DNA from: Acidobacteriota bacterium
GTDB lineage: Bacteria; Acidobacteriota; Terriglobia; 20CM-2-55-15
DNA length: 64,000 nt
Assembly: GCA_022821145.1 (NCBI GenBank)
Contig: JAJEEE010000010.1
Coordinates: 60,153 to 124,152 of the forward strand
Direction: 5' to 3'
The notes under the pieces were generated by a model that did not search any database, was not told the origin of the DNA, and saw only the letters and a list, made by a program, of their open reading frames with translations. A program made the translations under genes and the position numbers. Positions within the stretch are counted from its first letter, which is position 1, and each line of letters starts with the position of its first letter. Shown here piece by piece: positions 1 through 8,787 of this stretch.

Positions 1-538
1 CCGTCAGGTAGGATTCCAGCAGCGTCGGGGACAACGTCAAGGAACCCGCGACGTTGTCGAAGCCGTCCGCCGAATCGTCCGGAGGCAGGAACAGCGCGGG
101 ATCGATTTCAAGGTCGATAAGGTCGCGAACCGCGTTGGCGTATTCGGCCCGGTTCATGCGGTGCATCACGATGGATCCGGGATTCGGACGATCGGCCGCG
201 GCGCTGTCGATCGTGTTCTCCAGCCAGTCCCGAAGCGCCTCGTACTCCGCCTGGGCGGGCCGCCGCACGCCGGCCGGAGGCATCACGCCGGCCCGCAGTT
301 TGCGTATGACCGTTTCCCACAACTCGGCGTTGCTCGCGATATCGGAGAAATCGGCGTTCTCCAGCGTCAGGTTCGCCGTTCGGACCTGATCGCTGTGGCA
401 GGTGACGCAATACGTATCGACCACTGCCTTGTGGTTCCGCGCGTCGGCGGGTAAATCGGCAGCGGTCGAGACACCCTGCCCGTAGCCGGGGACCGCAGCC
501 AGCAAAGCGATGCAACTGATTGCCCACGCCGTCTTCAT
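1..538 (-). CDS. DUF1587/DUF1592-type c-type cytochrome protein, N-terminal part
   Basis: Partial gene: it starts at ATG 538 and runs off the left edge, leaving 179 residues of a family that is usually several hundred residues long. The N-terminus is a signal peptide (hydrophobic residues about 5-17). A heme c motif CVTCH sits at residues 44-48 and a likely axial methionine in the motif MPPAG at about residue 86, giving a small cytochrome c fold. After residue 120 comes MHRMNRAEYANAVRDL, the start of the DUF1587 domain that precedes DUF1592/DUF1588/DUF1585 in Planctomycetes and Acidobacteria. A periplasmic redox-linked role is expected from the family; the substrate is unknown. It is divergent from the ankyrin gene, with 108 bases between them. 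Confidence 0.85.
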   Translation of the reverse strand, partial: MKTAWAISCIALLAAVPGYGQGVSTAADLPADARNHKAVVDTYCVTCHSDQVRTANLTLENADFSDIASNAELWETVIRKLRAGVMPPAGVRRPAQAEYEALRDWLENTIDSAAADRPNPGSIVMHRMNRAEYANAVRDLIDLEIDPALFLPPDDSADGFDNVAGSLTLSPTLLESYLT

Positions 539-564
539 GGCCGGCTCCATCGGATCCAATAATG

Positions 565-593
565 TTGAACGGAATTCTAATGCAAACTATGAT
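565..593 (+). promoter_or_regulatory. Sigma-70-like promoter of the ankyrin gene
   Basis: TTGAAC at 565-570 and TATGAT at 588-593 are separated by exactly 17 bases, a good housekeeping promoter. Transcription would start near 600, followed by a GGGAGG ribosome site at 635-640 and the ATG at 647. The same AT-rich patch read on the minus strand gives TTGCAT, 17 bases, TTATTG, a weaker candidate for the divergent cytochrome gene. Confidence 0.6.
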
Positions 594-646
594 CGACCAC
601 GCAGCAAATTGATTCCCGTGATCGACGAAGCTGCGGGAGGCCACAG

Positions 647-2485
647 ATGCGTAAAAGAGGCCTGATCGGCTGCTCGCTGGTCGCAGTGTTGTTGTGCGCC
701 GCCATTGTCGGCGCGGCGGCCCACGACGTCGCCGACGCGGTGATGAACGGGAGCGGGGCGGCGGCGGTGCGCTCCATGCTGCAGGAAAAGGCCGCGGAGA
801 CGCTCCGCCCGGCGGCGGCTGAACCCGATTTTCCGTTCGAGCGCGTCCGCGAGTTTCTCGACTACGTCAATGCCCCGCAGGTGGATGGCGCCACCGCGTT
901 GCACTGGGCCGTGCGTTGGGATGACCTGGAAACCACGGATCTGCTGCTCAGCGCGGGGGCGGAGGTGTCCTCGGCGAACGCCGAAGGCGCGACGCCGCTG
1001 TTGCTGGCGGCGGTGAACGGGAACGCAGCGATCATCGGCCGGCTGATCGAGGCCGGAGCCGATGCGAACGCCCCGCTCACGCTGAACGGGGACACCGCGC
1101 TCATGCTGTCGTCCCGCACGGGAAAGACCGGCGCAGTTCGAACGTTGCTTGACGCCGGCGCCGACGTCAACGCGCTGGAGACCTGGGGGGGCACGACCGC
1201 GCTCATGTGGGCGGTCGAGGAAAACCACCTCGATACGGTCGCGATGCTCCTGGACAACGGCGCGGACGTCAACGCCCGGTCGTATTACATTCCCTCCGCC
1301 ACGGGACGCGGATTCGAAGGCGCCTCCCCCGTGCCTCCCGCGCCGGATCAATCGCCGGCCGAATACGCCAACGGTTGGCTGACGCCGATGATGTTCGCCG
1401 CGCGGGAAGGCCACATGGAAATCGCGCAGGCCCTGGTGGCGGCCGGCGCGGACCTGGACATCGTCTCGGCCGACGGAAAGAACGCGCTGGCCCTGGCGAT
1501 CTTCAACGGCCACTACGAAATGGCGTCGTACCTGATCGACAACGGCGTGGACGTCAACCAGGCCGACGCGCAGCGCTTCACGCCGCTGTTCTGGGCCGTG
1601 GACCGGCGCAACATGGAATTGGCGACCAATGGCCTGCCGTGGACCGTGACGGCGGATCCCCTGCCGCTGATCCGGAAGCTCCTGGACGCGGGCGCGGACC
1701 CCAATGCGGTCGTGGACAACACACCGAGGGCGCGCAATCGCGGGGCCTCTCCTCGGATCGTGTTCGCATCGGCGCTGATGCGCGCCGCGTTCACCGGCGA
1801 CCTGGCCACCACCCGGCTTCTCCTGGAATACGGGGCCGATCCTTTCGCGGTCTCCAGCGACCGGGAATCCATGCTGCAGGCCGCGGCCGGCCTCGCGCTG
1901 ATCCCGGGCTACCAGATGGAAAGACCCCTGGACGAGAGACTCGAGGTCGTCAAGCTGTTCGTGGAGCTCGGACAGGACGTCAATTGGGCCGACGGCTACG
2001 GCATCACGCCGCTGATGGCCGCCGCCAACCTGGGATATACGGAAATCGTCGAATACCTGGTGGATCAGGGCGCGGACCTGGGCGCGTACGACCTGGGCAA
2101 GAAGCTGGACGGATCGTTCATGGCGAGCGTCGAGCCGCTGATGCCCGTCGACTACGCGATCGGCGTGGGCACGTTCCTGCCGAACAATTCCGTCGAGAAT
2201 CGTCCCGAGACCGAAGCGGTCATGTTCCGGCTGATGGCGGAACGGGGCATCGAGCACACCACCTCGGAATGCACGTTGAGGGGATTCACCTGCGCCACGG
2301 CCAACGTCGATCCCAAGACGGCGACGCCGGCGGAAATCATGGTGATGCGGCGTGTGCAGGTCGGAAAGGACGTCGACGGGCTCGCCACGGGTCTGGACGC
2401 CGACGAAGAGCTGGCGAACTCCTCGGAATCGGAGCGCGGCGATCGACCGCTCTTCGAACGGAACCAGCAACAGGATCAGCAGTAG
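647..2485 (+). CDS. Exported ankyrin-repeat protein
   Basis: 612 residues. A signal peptide (hydrophobic stretch about residues 8-24) is followed from about residue 80 by a long array of 33-residue ankyrin repeats, visible as repeated GATPLLLAA, GHMEIA and ALVAAGADLD type phrases, to about residue 490. A loop of about 30 residues interrupts the array near residue 220. The last 100 residues carry two cysteines and no repeat. Ankyrin arrays bind other proteins; the partner is unknown. Divergence from a DUF1587/DUF1592 cytochrome protein suggests a joint periplasmic role, which is inference. The start is set by GGGAGG seven bases upstream of the ATG. Confidence 0.85.
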   Translation: MRKRGLIGCSLVAVLLCAAIVGAAAHDVADAVMNGSGAAAVRSMLQEKAAETLRPAAAEPDFPFERVREFLDYVNAPQVDGATALHWAVRWDDLETTDLLLSAGAEVSSANAEGATPLLLAAVNGNAAIIGRLIEAGADANAPLTLNGDTALMLSSRTGKTGAVRTLLDAGADVNALETWGGTTALMWAVEENHLDTVAMLLDNGADVNARSYYIPSATGRGFEGASPVPPAPDQSPAEYANGWLTPMMFAAREGHMEIAQALVAAGADLDIVSADGKNALALAIFNGHYEMASYLIDNGVDVNQADAQRFTPLFWAVDRRNMELATNGLPWTVTADPLPLIRKLLDAGADPNAVVDNTPRARNRGASPRIVFASALMRAAFTGDLATTRLLLEYGADPFAVSSDRESMLQAAAGLALIPGYQMERPLDERLEVVKLFVELGQDVNWADGYGITPLMAAANLGYTEIVEYLVDQGADLGAYDLGKKLDGSFMASVEPLMPVDYAIGVGTFLPNNSVENRPETEAVMFRLMAERGIEHTTSECTLRGFTCATANVDPKTATPAEIMVMRRVQVGKDVDGLATGLDADEELANSSESERGDRPLFERNQQQDQQ

Positions 2486-2553
2486 CGAAACCGCGGCGGG
2501 TTCGGGCCTAGCGAAACGGGCTCCCTGAGAGTCCAAGTGTCGGAATCACGGCC

Positions 2554-4254
2554 GTGTCACGCATCGCACCACACCTGCCGCGCCGAAGCCTGAGTGCCTC
2601 GTTGGCCCGACTGTCACTGGTTTGGGCTTTCGCCTCCGGCGCATCCAGTCTCTTCGCGGCGCAAGTCGACAATGAACCGGACGTCCTGCGCGTCGGCGCG
2701 CAACTAGTCCAAGTCAACGTCGTCGTGACCGGCGACGACGGCCCTGTCCACGGTCTGACCGTCGACGACTTCACCGTGCTGGACGACGGTGTCGAACGCA
2801 CGATCGAGGTCTTCGAGGTCATCCGTTCAGCGACGGTCGATTCCGACCCGGGGGCGATGCTTCCCGACAACGTCGTGTCGAACCGGCTGGATCGCCGGGG
2901 ACGGCGGCCCGAGTCGGCCACGGCCCTCCTCATCGACCGGCTGAACACGCTGGGTCGCGACCAGGCGTTCATGGACCAGCAGGCGCGGGAATTCCTCGCC
3001 GAGGCGTCGGCGGCCGGCGAGCACGTCGTCGTTCTCGAGCTCGGCGAGGAGGGGTTGACCGTCCTGGCCGACTTCACGGCTCCCCCGGAGGCCATTCGCG
3101 ACGCGCTCGAAGACCGGCGCCCGTCCCACTCCCTGACGATGGGATCGAGCCTGGAGTTCTTCACGGGCGGGCTGGACCCGATACTGGAGAACCTGAGGGA
3201 CCGACTCGAGGAAGAGCAAGGTACGGGAGAGTCGGAAGGATCGAGCACGATCCTGGAAGTTGATCCGGACGAACTCCCGGATACGGTCGAGTTCGAAGTT
3301 CAGCTCCAACGCTATTTCATGAACCGGCGACTCCTGATGACCGCCGCGGCGCTCGAGGCGAGCGCCCGTCACCTGGCGCGGCTGCCCGGCCGGAAGAACC
3401 TCGTATGGATGGCCGCTCAGTTTCCGTTCCCGTACGAGGCGTGGCAGGACACCCGCTTCACCAGTTCCACCAACTTCATGCCGCCTTCCACCCTGAATCG
3501 GATCGACGCGGTGTTTCGCGAGATCGTGGACAGCGACGTCGCCGTGTATCCGATCGACGTCATGGGCATTCGGAACCCCGACTCGACCGAGGACATGGAC
3601 TTCACGCTCGATCTTCCGATGAAGATCGCCGAGGTCACGGGCGGACGCGCATCGTTCAACACCAACGGATTGGCGACACGGATTCGCGAGGCCGTCCGCG
3701 ACATGCACTCGAATTACTCGTTGGGATTCTACGTTCCCGAAGTCGAGTCCGATGCCGAGTTCCACGAGCTCGAGGTGCGCGTGGACCGCGATGACGTCGA
3801 GGTGCTGCACCGGGACGGCTACTTCGGATTCGGCGCCGACGCGACCGGCGCAGGCGACCTGGACCGGACCCTGGAGGACCCGTTCAACGCGACCGGCATC
3901 GGCCTGCTCGCAACCGCGGAACCCGTCCCGGACGCCACGGGACGGTACACGGTCACGCTCGCCGTCGACGTGAACGACATCGAGCTGAACCGGGCCGGCG
4001 ACCATTGGGCCGGGTCACTGGCGGTCGCGGCGAGCTTCTACATCGACGCACTGGACCGGTACTCGAACCTGCCGCCCGTCATGCATGCGATCCGGCTCAC
4101 GGACGCACAGTTCGAAACGGCCCGGCGGTTGACGGGCCTCATCATCCAGCACGTCGTGGAAACCGACGGCTACGCCGGCCAACTGCGCTTGGCCGTACAG
4201 GATCCCGCGACCGGCGCGACGGGTTCGCTCTGGCTCAGTCTCGGCGGAGAATAG
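2554..4254 (+). CDS. VWFA-related secreted protein (acidobacterial type)
   Basis: 566 residues from GTG 2554. The N-terminus has basic residues and then a hydrophobic segment to about residue 35, consistent with a signal peptide ending near AAQVD. The start of the mature protein (VQVNVVVTGDDG...VLDDGVERTIEVFEV) is the hallmark of the VWFA-related family that is expanded in Acidobacteria, a beta-sandwich module followed by a von Willebrand A-like fold at about residues 100-400. The segment GRKNLVWMAAQFPF is typical of this family. Function is unknown; extracellular adhesion or protein-protein contacts are assumed from the fold. It ends 12 bases before the convergent ferritin-like gene. Confidence 0.85.
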   Translation: MSRIAPHLPRRSLSASLARLSLVWAFASGASSLFAAQVDNEPDVLRVGAQLVQVNVVVTGDDGPVHGLTVDDFTVLDDGVERTIEVFEVIRSATVDSDPGAMLPDNVVSNRLDRRGRRPESATALLIDRLNTLGRDQAFMDQQAREFLAEASAAGEHVVVLELGEEGLTVLADFTAPPEAIRDALEDRRPSHSLTMGSSLEFFTGGLDPILENLRDRLEEEQGTGESEGSSTILEVDPDELPDTVEFEVQLQRYFMNRRLLMTAAALEASARHLARLPGRKNLVWMAAQFPFPYEAWQDTRFTSSTNFMPPSTLNRIDAVFREIVDSDVAVYPIDVMGIRNPDSTEDMDFTLDLPMKIAEVTGGRASFNTNGLATRIREAVRDMHSNYSLGFYVPEVESDAEFHELEVRVDRDDVEVLHRDGYFGFGADATGAGDLDRTLEDPFNATGIGLLATAEPVPDATGRYTVTLAVDVNDIELNRAGDHWAGSLAVAASFYIDALDRYSNLPPVMHAIRLTDAQFETARRLTGLIIQHVVETDGYAGQLRLAVQDPATGATGSLWLSLGGE

Positions 4255-4266
4255 TCGGTCCGGACG

Positions 4267-4806
4267 CTATTCGCCCAGTTCCTCCAGCAGGCTGACGAGG
4301 TCGTCGGCGTGCTCCTCCTCCATTGCGAGAATCTCTTCCAGCATGCGCCGCGTCGTGGGATCGTCCTTCCCCAGGTAGGCGATCATCTCGCGGTAACTGT
4401 CGATGGCGATGCGCTCGGCGATGAGGTCTTCCCGGATCATGCTCACCAGGTCCGTCCCTTCCACGTACTCGGCGTGGCTGCGGGTAAGCAAACCTTCCGG
4501 CGACAGGTTCGGCTCGCCGCCGAGCTGCACTATGCGCTGCGCGATCTGGTCGGCGTGCTGCTGCTCCTCGTTGGCGTGCTGCAGGAACTCCTGCGCGACG
4601 CTCTGGGCGTTGATCCCGGACGCCATGAAGTAGTGGCGCTTGTAGCGCAGGACGCACACGATCTCGGTAGCGAGCGCCTCGTTGAGCAACCGCACCACCG
4701 TTTCGCGGTCGGCCGCGTATCCGGGCGTCACGGCGCCCTGCTCGATATGCTCGCGCGCCCTCCGGCGCAGCGTCTGGATGTCGGTCAGGAATGGTGTATC
4801 GGCCAT
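4267..4806 (-). CDS. Ferritin-like protein (bacterioferritin-type)
   Basis: 179 residues, a four-helix ferritin-like protein. The di-iron ligand pattern is complete: a Glu in EALATEIVCVLRY (about residue 44), EEQQHAD (ExxH, about residue 80), a Glu in EDLIAERIAIDSYREM (about residue 127) and EEILAMEEEHADDL (ExxH, about residue 160). This fits iron storage or peroxide protection, in the cytoplasm. No haem-binding methionine could be assigned, so bacterioferritin proper is not proven. A GGAGAG ribosome site precedes the start. The gene is monocistronic, with unrelated neighbours. Confidence 0.85.
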   Translation of the reverse strand: MADTPFLTDIQTLRRRAREHIEQGAVTPGYAADRETVVRLLNEALATEIVCVLRYKRHYFMASGINAQSVAQEFLQHANEEQQHADQIAQRIVQLGGEPNLSPEGLLTRSHAEYVEGTDLVSMIREDLIAERIAIDSYREMIAYLGKDDPTTRRMLEEILAMEEEHADDLVSLLEELGE

Positions 4807-4935
4807 GATGTCTCTCCGTTAGTCTTGATTACAATGTACCAGACGCGCGGCGCCGCGAGCGCCGCGACCGATTGACCGATCCAGGATTCGCGCGGTCCAT
4901 GGCGTCATGGCGGACGGGGCCGCCGGGGGGCGACA

Positions 4936-5709
4936 ATGAAGATCATCCGAACAACCGTGCTCGCTCTCATGCTGGCGGTTCCGGCCTCGGCTCAGAGGAT
5001 CCCCGGAACCGACGACCGGGCGGCGGAAGGCTTCTTCGAGATTCGCGCCCGCATCGACGGCGAGGTGATCCTGCAGGTCAAGGGGACCGACATCACCCAT
5101 CGCGTCGTAAGCGGCCGTGCGCTGCAACTCGAACGGTCGACCTATTCGCAACCGATCCCGGAAGCGGTGTTCGGGATATTCGAGCTCGAACGGCTGGACG
5201 GACGCGGTCGGGTCGAGTTGGTCGAGCGGCCGCTGCTCAGCAACGACTACACGGCCATCATTCGAGTCCGCGACGACGACGGCGGCGCGGATGACTACCA
5301 CCTGAGGCTCGACTGGACCTGGAACCCGGACGATCCGCTCCGCCCGCCGCCCGGCCGCAACGTCGGGGGCCGCGCCGGAATCGATCTGCCGAGACTGTTC
5401 GGACCTCGCGAGGGCTACTTCGAGTTCTCCGGGCGCGTCGATCACGTCACGGCGATCTCGATCAGCGGAGAGCGCGTGCGCAGCGAGGACTTCGGCGGTC
5501 AGCGGCTCCGCGACGGGTTCTATGACTGGTCGAGCCCGATGCCCGCGGCGCCGGTGGATATCGAGCTGGTCAACGTCCGCGGACGCGGCCGCGTCGAGTT
5601 GGTCGAGAGTCCGTGGGAAGGCAACGGATACACGGCCGTCGTCCGGATCGAAGACCTGAACGGCGGGGCCGCGGACTACAGTTTCGAACTCGTCTGGAGG
5701 CAGCGTTGA
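4936..5709 (+). CDS. Secreted protein with two tandem homologous domains
   Basis: 257 residues. A clean signal peptide ends at AVPASAQ (about residue 20). The rest is two copies of one domain of about 95 residues: copy 1 about residues 30-132 and copy 2 about 150-257. The copies share the phrases GRGRVELVE, NDYTAIIRV or NGYTAVVRI, DDDGGADDYHL or DLNGGAADYSF, and a terminal LDWTW or LVWRQ. They look like beta-sandwich modules. No known family was recognised. The pattern suggests a periplasmic or cell-surface binding protein; that is inference. Confidence 0.75.
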   Translation: MKIIRTTVLALMLAVPASAQRIPGTDDRAAEGFFEIRARIDGEVILQVKGTDITHRVVSGRALQLERSTYSQPIPEAVFGIFELERLDGRGRVELVERPLLSNDYTAIIRVRDDDGGADDYHLRLDWTWNPDDPLRPPPGRNVGGRAGIDLPRLFGPREGYFEFSGRVDHVTAISISGERVRSEDFGGQRLRDGFYDWSSPMPAAPVDIELVNVRGRGRVELVESPWEGNGYTAVVRIEDLNGGAADYSFELVWRQR

Positions 5710-5819
5710 CCCGGCCGCGCCCAGAAATCGGTCACGCGATCGAGACTGCCAATTCCGCACGGGTCGTCGAGACGATTGGATCAGGCGGCCCACCGTACCG
5801 ATTTTGCCAGACTGACCCC

Positions 5820-5978
5820 ATGTCACCCGATGCCAGGCAGTTACTCGACGCGGTGTTGAAGCTGCCGCCCGAAGCTCGCCGGCAATCGCTTGCCGCCGCC
5901 AACAGCCCGCAAGCCGCCGCCGATCAGGCCTTCATCGAGGCCATCAGCGAGACCGGGATCGAGTGGAGTGCGCCGTAG
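5820..5978 (+). CDS. Small hypothetical protein, possibly antitoxin-like
   Basis: 52 residues from ATG 5820. It begins MSPDARQLLDAVLKLPPEAR, which is reminiscent of the first helix of addiction-module antitoxins of the PF09720 type, but the rest is missing and no toxin lies downstream. It could be a truncated remnant or a chance ORF. There is no convincing ribosome site. It lies between the secreted duplicated-domain protein and the convergent desaturase. Confidence 0.3.
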   Translation: MSPDARQLLDAVLKLPPEARRQSLAAANSPQAAADQAFIEAISETGIEWSAP

Positions 5979-5996
5979 GACGGCCGTCCACCCGCT

Positions 5997-6818
5997 TCAG
6001 CCGGCGCTTCTACCCTCAGCGTGCATGTCTCTCGCCAGCGAGAGCGACTGCCGCCAAGTCGCCGAGGGCACGCGGCCGGCCATCTGCAGCCAGGCCAGAC
6101 CGGGCCTCAGGTGGTGCAGGCGGTGCATGGAGAGTCCGAACGAGAACCAGTACAGGAACCGCCCGCGGTAGTTGTGCGAGCGCGTCTCGGCAGCGCCCGT
6201 CGAGTATCCCTCGTGGGTCTTGACGGCGAAACCGTACCAGAGCAGGAACGAGTGGAGAACGAGCGCCGGGAACAGTCCCAGCGCCACGCGTCCGATGCCC
6301 ACGTGCGCGGCGATGGCGGCGTAGACGGCGACGTGTCCGAGGCGCGAGACGACGTATTCGACCGTGTCGGTCCGGTTCCAGCGTCCGTTCCGGACGAGCC
6401 AGACCAGCCAGTAGTTGGGCAGGGCCCAGGCGCGAAGCGGGATCTGCCAGGGACGCCGGACGTTCATGAACGCGTCGGGATCGTCTCCTGCAACGTTGGT
6501 GGCGGCATGATGCCTCAGGTGCGTCTTCCGGAAGGTCACGAACGGCACGGCCGTGGGGAACATGGCCAGTCGGCCCCACCACCGGTTCGCCGTTTTCGAG
6601 TTTCCCAGGTGGCCGTGGGCCGCCTCGTGCGCCATGCTGCCGGCCACGAAGTGGAGGTACGCGCGAACCACGATGTCGAGAACGTAAAAGATGACGCCGC
6701 CGGGTTGCCAGAAATAGCTTCCGAGCGAGCCGGTGACGGCGACGGCCGTCGTCATGCGATTGACCCCGACGGCGCGGCCGCGGGTGACGGTGCGAAATCG
6801 ATTGATGGTCGCTTCCAT
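5997..6818 (-). CDS. Membrane fatty-acid desaturase family protein
   Basis: 273 residues with hydrophobic segments around three histidine boxes: HEAAHGH (about residue 64), HLRHH (about residue 100) and HRLHH (about residue 234). These eight or more histidines hold the di-iron centre of the membrane desaturase/hydroxylase superfamily. Substrates in the family include acyl chains and carotenoids, so a fatty-acid desaturase or carotenoid ketolase/hydroxylase are both possible. Divergent from the GntR gene with an 88-base shared control region, which raises the possibility that the regulator controls it. Confidence 0.8.
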   Translation of the reverse strand: MEATINRFRTVTRGRAVGVNRMTTAVAVTGSLGSYFWQPGGVIFYVLDIVVRAYLHFVAGSMAHEAAHGHLGNSKTANRWWGRLAMFPTAVPFVTFRKTHLRHHAATNVAGDDPDAFMNVRRPWQIPLRAWALPNYWLVWLVRNGRWNRTDTVEYVVSRLGHVAVYAAIAAHVGIGRVALGLFPALVLHSFLLWYGFAVKTHEGYSTGAAETRSHNYRGRFLYWFSFGLSMHRLHHLRPGLAWLQMAGRVPSATWRQSLSLARDMHAEGRSAG

Positions 6819-6861
6819 GATGGCGACTCTACGCGGCGCGGGAAGCGTCCGTGGCGCGGGA

Positions 6862-6899
6862 TGTCACAGTTTCGGGAGTGTCACAACGGGGTGTAGATT
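6862..6899 (+). promoter_or_regulatory. Repeat-flanked promoter region of the GntR gene
   Basis: Two exact copies of TGTCACA lie at 6862-6868 and 6879-6885, and a -10-like TAGATT at 6894-6899 ends seven bases before the GTG start at 6907. There is no room for a leader with a ribosome site, so the transcript may be leaderless. The direct repeats, 17 bases apart from start to start, could be a regulator site in the divergent region shared with the desaturase gene. Confidence 0.4.
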
Positions 6900-6906
6900 A
6901 GGGCCT

Positions 6907-7809
6907 GTGAGACTCTGGCTTACCAGGAACAGCGACGTATCCCTGAAGGAGCAGTTGAGCGTCCAGATCCTGCTCGGGATCGTCAGCGGCGACCTCGGCG
7001 TCGGGGAACGGCTGCCGAGCACCTCGCAACTGGCCCGGCGTTGGGGCATCCATTCGAACACGGCCCGGGCGGCTTACCGCGAGTTGGCGGACCACGGCTG
7101 GATCGAATGGCGCCGCGGCAGCGGCTTCTACGTGGTGGAGCGCGACACGAACCCCGCGCCGGACCCCGCCGTCGAGCTCGACCGCCTGATCGCGTCGTTT
7201 CTCGAGACGTCGCGACGCCAAGGCCACGCCATGGGCGATGTCCGCGCGCGGGTGCTGCGGTGGTTCTCGGCGCAGCCGCCCGAGCGCGTCTTCGTCATCG
7301 AGCCGGAAGCGGAGCTCCGAGAGATCATGATGGCCGAGATCCGGCCGGCCGTGACGCTGCCCGTGGCGGGCGGCGGGATCGAGGACTGCGCGAGCGCCCA
7401 CGTCCGGACCGGATCCTACTGCGTGGCGCTCTACGACCATGCGGCGGAGGTCCGCCGCGCGCTGCCGCCGTCGGTCCCCTGCCTCCTGCTCCGGTCCAGT
7501 TCCGTTCCCGGAATGCTCGCCGGCGAGACACGGCCGTCGCCGGACACGCTGATCACCGTCGTCTCGCGGTGGCCGGGATTGCTGAAATGGACCCGGACCG
7601 TGCTTTCGGCGGTGGGGATCGACGAAAAGGCGCTGGACCTTCGCGACGCCCGGCGGAGCGGGTGGAGTCGGGGGCTGCACCGAGCGGACCTGGTCGTGAC
7701 CGACAGCCTGATGGCCACCCGACTGCCCGCGCGCTGCCGGCCCCGGGTGTTTCCGATCATCGCTCGGCCGTCCCTGGACGCGTTGCGCCGGAGCTTGCCG
7801 TCGTCATGA
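6907..7809 (+). CDS. GntR-family transcriptional regulator
   Basis: 300 residues from GTG 6907. A longer frame upstream would run into the desaturase gene, and homology begins with the segment VSLKEQLSVQILLGIVSGDL, so 6907 is preferred. Residues 10-75 are a GntR winged helix (LPSTSQLARRWGIHSNTARAAYRELADHGWIEWRRGSGFYV). The C-terminal 220 residues match neither an aminotransferase, FCD nor UTRA domain by eye; they resemble a two-lobed effector domain found in some acidobacterial GntR proteins. The downstream ABC transporter genes, 219 bases away, are plausible targets. Confidence 0.75.
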   Translation: MRLWLTRNSDVSLKEQLSVQILLGIVSGDLGVGERLPSTSQLARRWGIHSNTARAAYRELADHGWIEWRRGSGFYVVERDTNPAPDPAVELDRLIASFLETSRRQGHAMGDVRARVLRWFSAQPPERVFVIEPEAELREIMMAEIRPAVTLPVAGGGIEDCASAHVRTGSYCVALYDHAAEVRRALPPSVPCLLLRSSSVPGMLAGETRPSPDTLITVVSRWPGLLKWTRTVLSAVGIDEKALDLRDARRSGWSRGLHRADLVVTDSLMATRLPARCRPRVFPIIARPSLDALRRSLPSS

Positions 7810-7880
7810 TCCGGGTCCATCGGCGCCGCGTGGGTCTCGCACACACCGTTCCCTGTAAGTCATTCTTTTTAAAGGACAAT

Positions 7881-7890
7881 CCTGTACAGG
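7881..7890. promoter_or_regulatory. 10-bp perfect palindrome upstream of the ABC transporter genes
   Basis: CCTGTACAGG is a perfect palindrome in the 219-base gap between the GntR gene and the ABC transporter ATPase gene. The same gap contains an AT-rich patch (TTCTTTTTAAAGG) just before it and a half-site CCTGTAA at 7852-7858. A regulator operator is possible; no start point is proven. Confidence 0.3.
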
Positions 7891-8028
7891 ACGCCGTCGA
7901 TCGGATACGATTCCGCGCAGAATTCGCATGTTCCAACCCGGTAAAGCACCCGCCGTCACGATTCACTCGACGGTCGCGCCCCGCGACAACGACCACGACG
8001 CGGTCGTGTCCGGAAACGGTTATCCGCG

Positions 8029-8787
8029 GTGATCGAGTTCGCGGAAGTCAGCAAGACCTTCCACGATCCTGGAAGTGACGGCATCGTCGCGGTCGATCGC
8101 TTCAGCCTCACTGTCGCCGCCGGCGAGACGCTGGGCCTGATCGGGACGAGCGGCTGCGGCAAGACGACGACGATGAAGCTCGTCAACCGCCTCATCGAAC
8201 CGACCGGCGGGCGGATACTTCTGGACGGCCAGGACGTCCGGGAACTGGACGTGATATCCCTGCGCCGCCGCATCGGCTACGTCATCCAGACCGGCGGCCT
8301 CTTTCCGCACATGACCGTCGCCCGGAACATCGGGCTCCTGTGCGAAGTGGGAAACTGGACGGCCGGGGACATCCGCGTCCGGGTCCGCGAGCTGCTCGAT
8401 CTGGTGAACCTGCCGCCGGACGACTTCGCGGACCGCTACCCGCGCGACCTTTCCGGCGGACAACGGCAGCGCGTCGGCGTGGCCCGGGCGCTCGCCCTGG
8501 ATCCCCCGTTCATGCTGATGGACGAGCCGTTTGCGGCGCTGGACCCGATCAGCCGCGACAAGATCCACGAAGAGTTCGCGCAACTGAAGGAGCGCGTCCG
8601 GAAGACGACCGTCCTGGTCACCCACGACATGGCGGAAGCGTTCAAGCTGGCCGACCGGATCGCGCTCATGCACAAGGGTCGACTGGTCCAGGTCGGCGTG
8701 GAAGACGACTTCAGGGAACGGCCGGCGACTCCCTTCGTGGAGGATTTCCTGCGGAGTCATCTGCATGAAGGGGCGGCCGATGTATAG
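8029..8787 (+). CDS. Osmoprotectant-type ABC transporter ATPase
   Basis: 252 residues from GTG 8029. All ABC ATPase motifs are present: Walker A GTSGCGKTT (about residue 40), Q-loop, signature LSGGQRQRVGVARAL (about residue 141), Walker B MLMDEPFAALDP and the switch His in VTHDMAEAF. The sequence MKLVNRLIEPTGG is typical of the OpuA/OpuC/ProV group (glycine betaine, choline, carnitine). The C-terminal CBS domains of full-length OpuCA are absent. Its end overlaps the transporter fusion gene, so the two are translated as one operon. Confidence 0.9.
   Translation: MIEFAEVSKTFHDPGSDGIVAVDRFSLTVAAGETLGLIGTSGCGKTTTMKLVNRLIEPTGGRILLDGQDVRELDVISLRRRIGYVIQTGGLFPHMTVARNIGLLCEVGNWTAGDIRVRVRELLDLVNLPPDDFADRYPRDLSGGQRQRVGVARALALDPPFMLMDEPFAALDPISRDKIHEEFAQLKERVRKTTVLVTHDMAEAFKLADRIALMHKGRLVQVGVEDDFRERPATPFVEDFLRSHLHEGAADV

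Noticed and set aside
108..644. Minus-strand frame of 178 codons at the left edge
   Set aside because: It is the frame next to the real cytochrome-like gene, whose sequence with CxxCH is in another frame that runs off the edge.
587..2536. Long minus-strand open frame antisense to the ankyrin gene (649 codons)
   Set aside because: Low-complexity Arg/Val/His-rich shadow of a high-GC coding gene; no family-like motif and no ribosome site. The ankyrin protein on the plus strand is clear.
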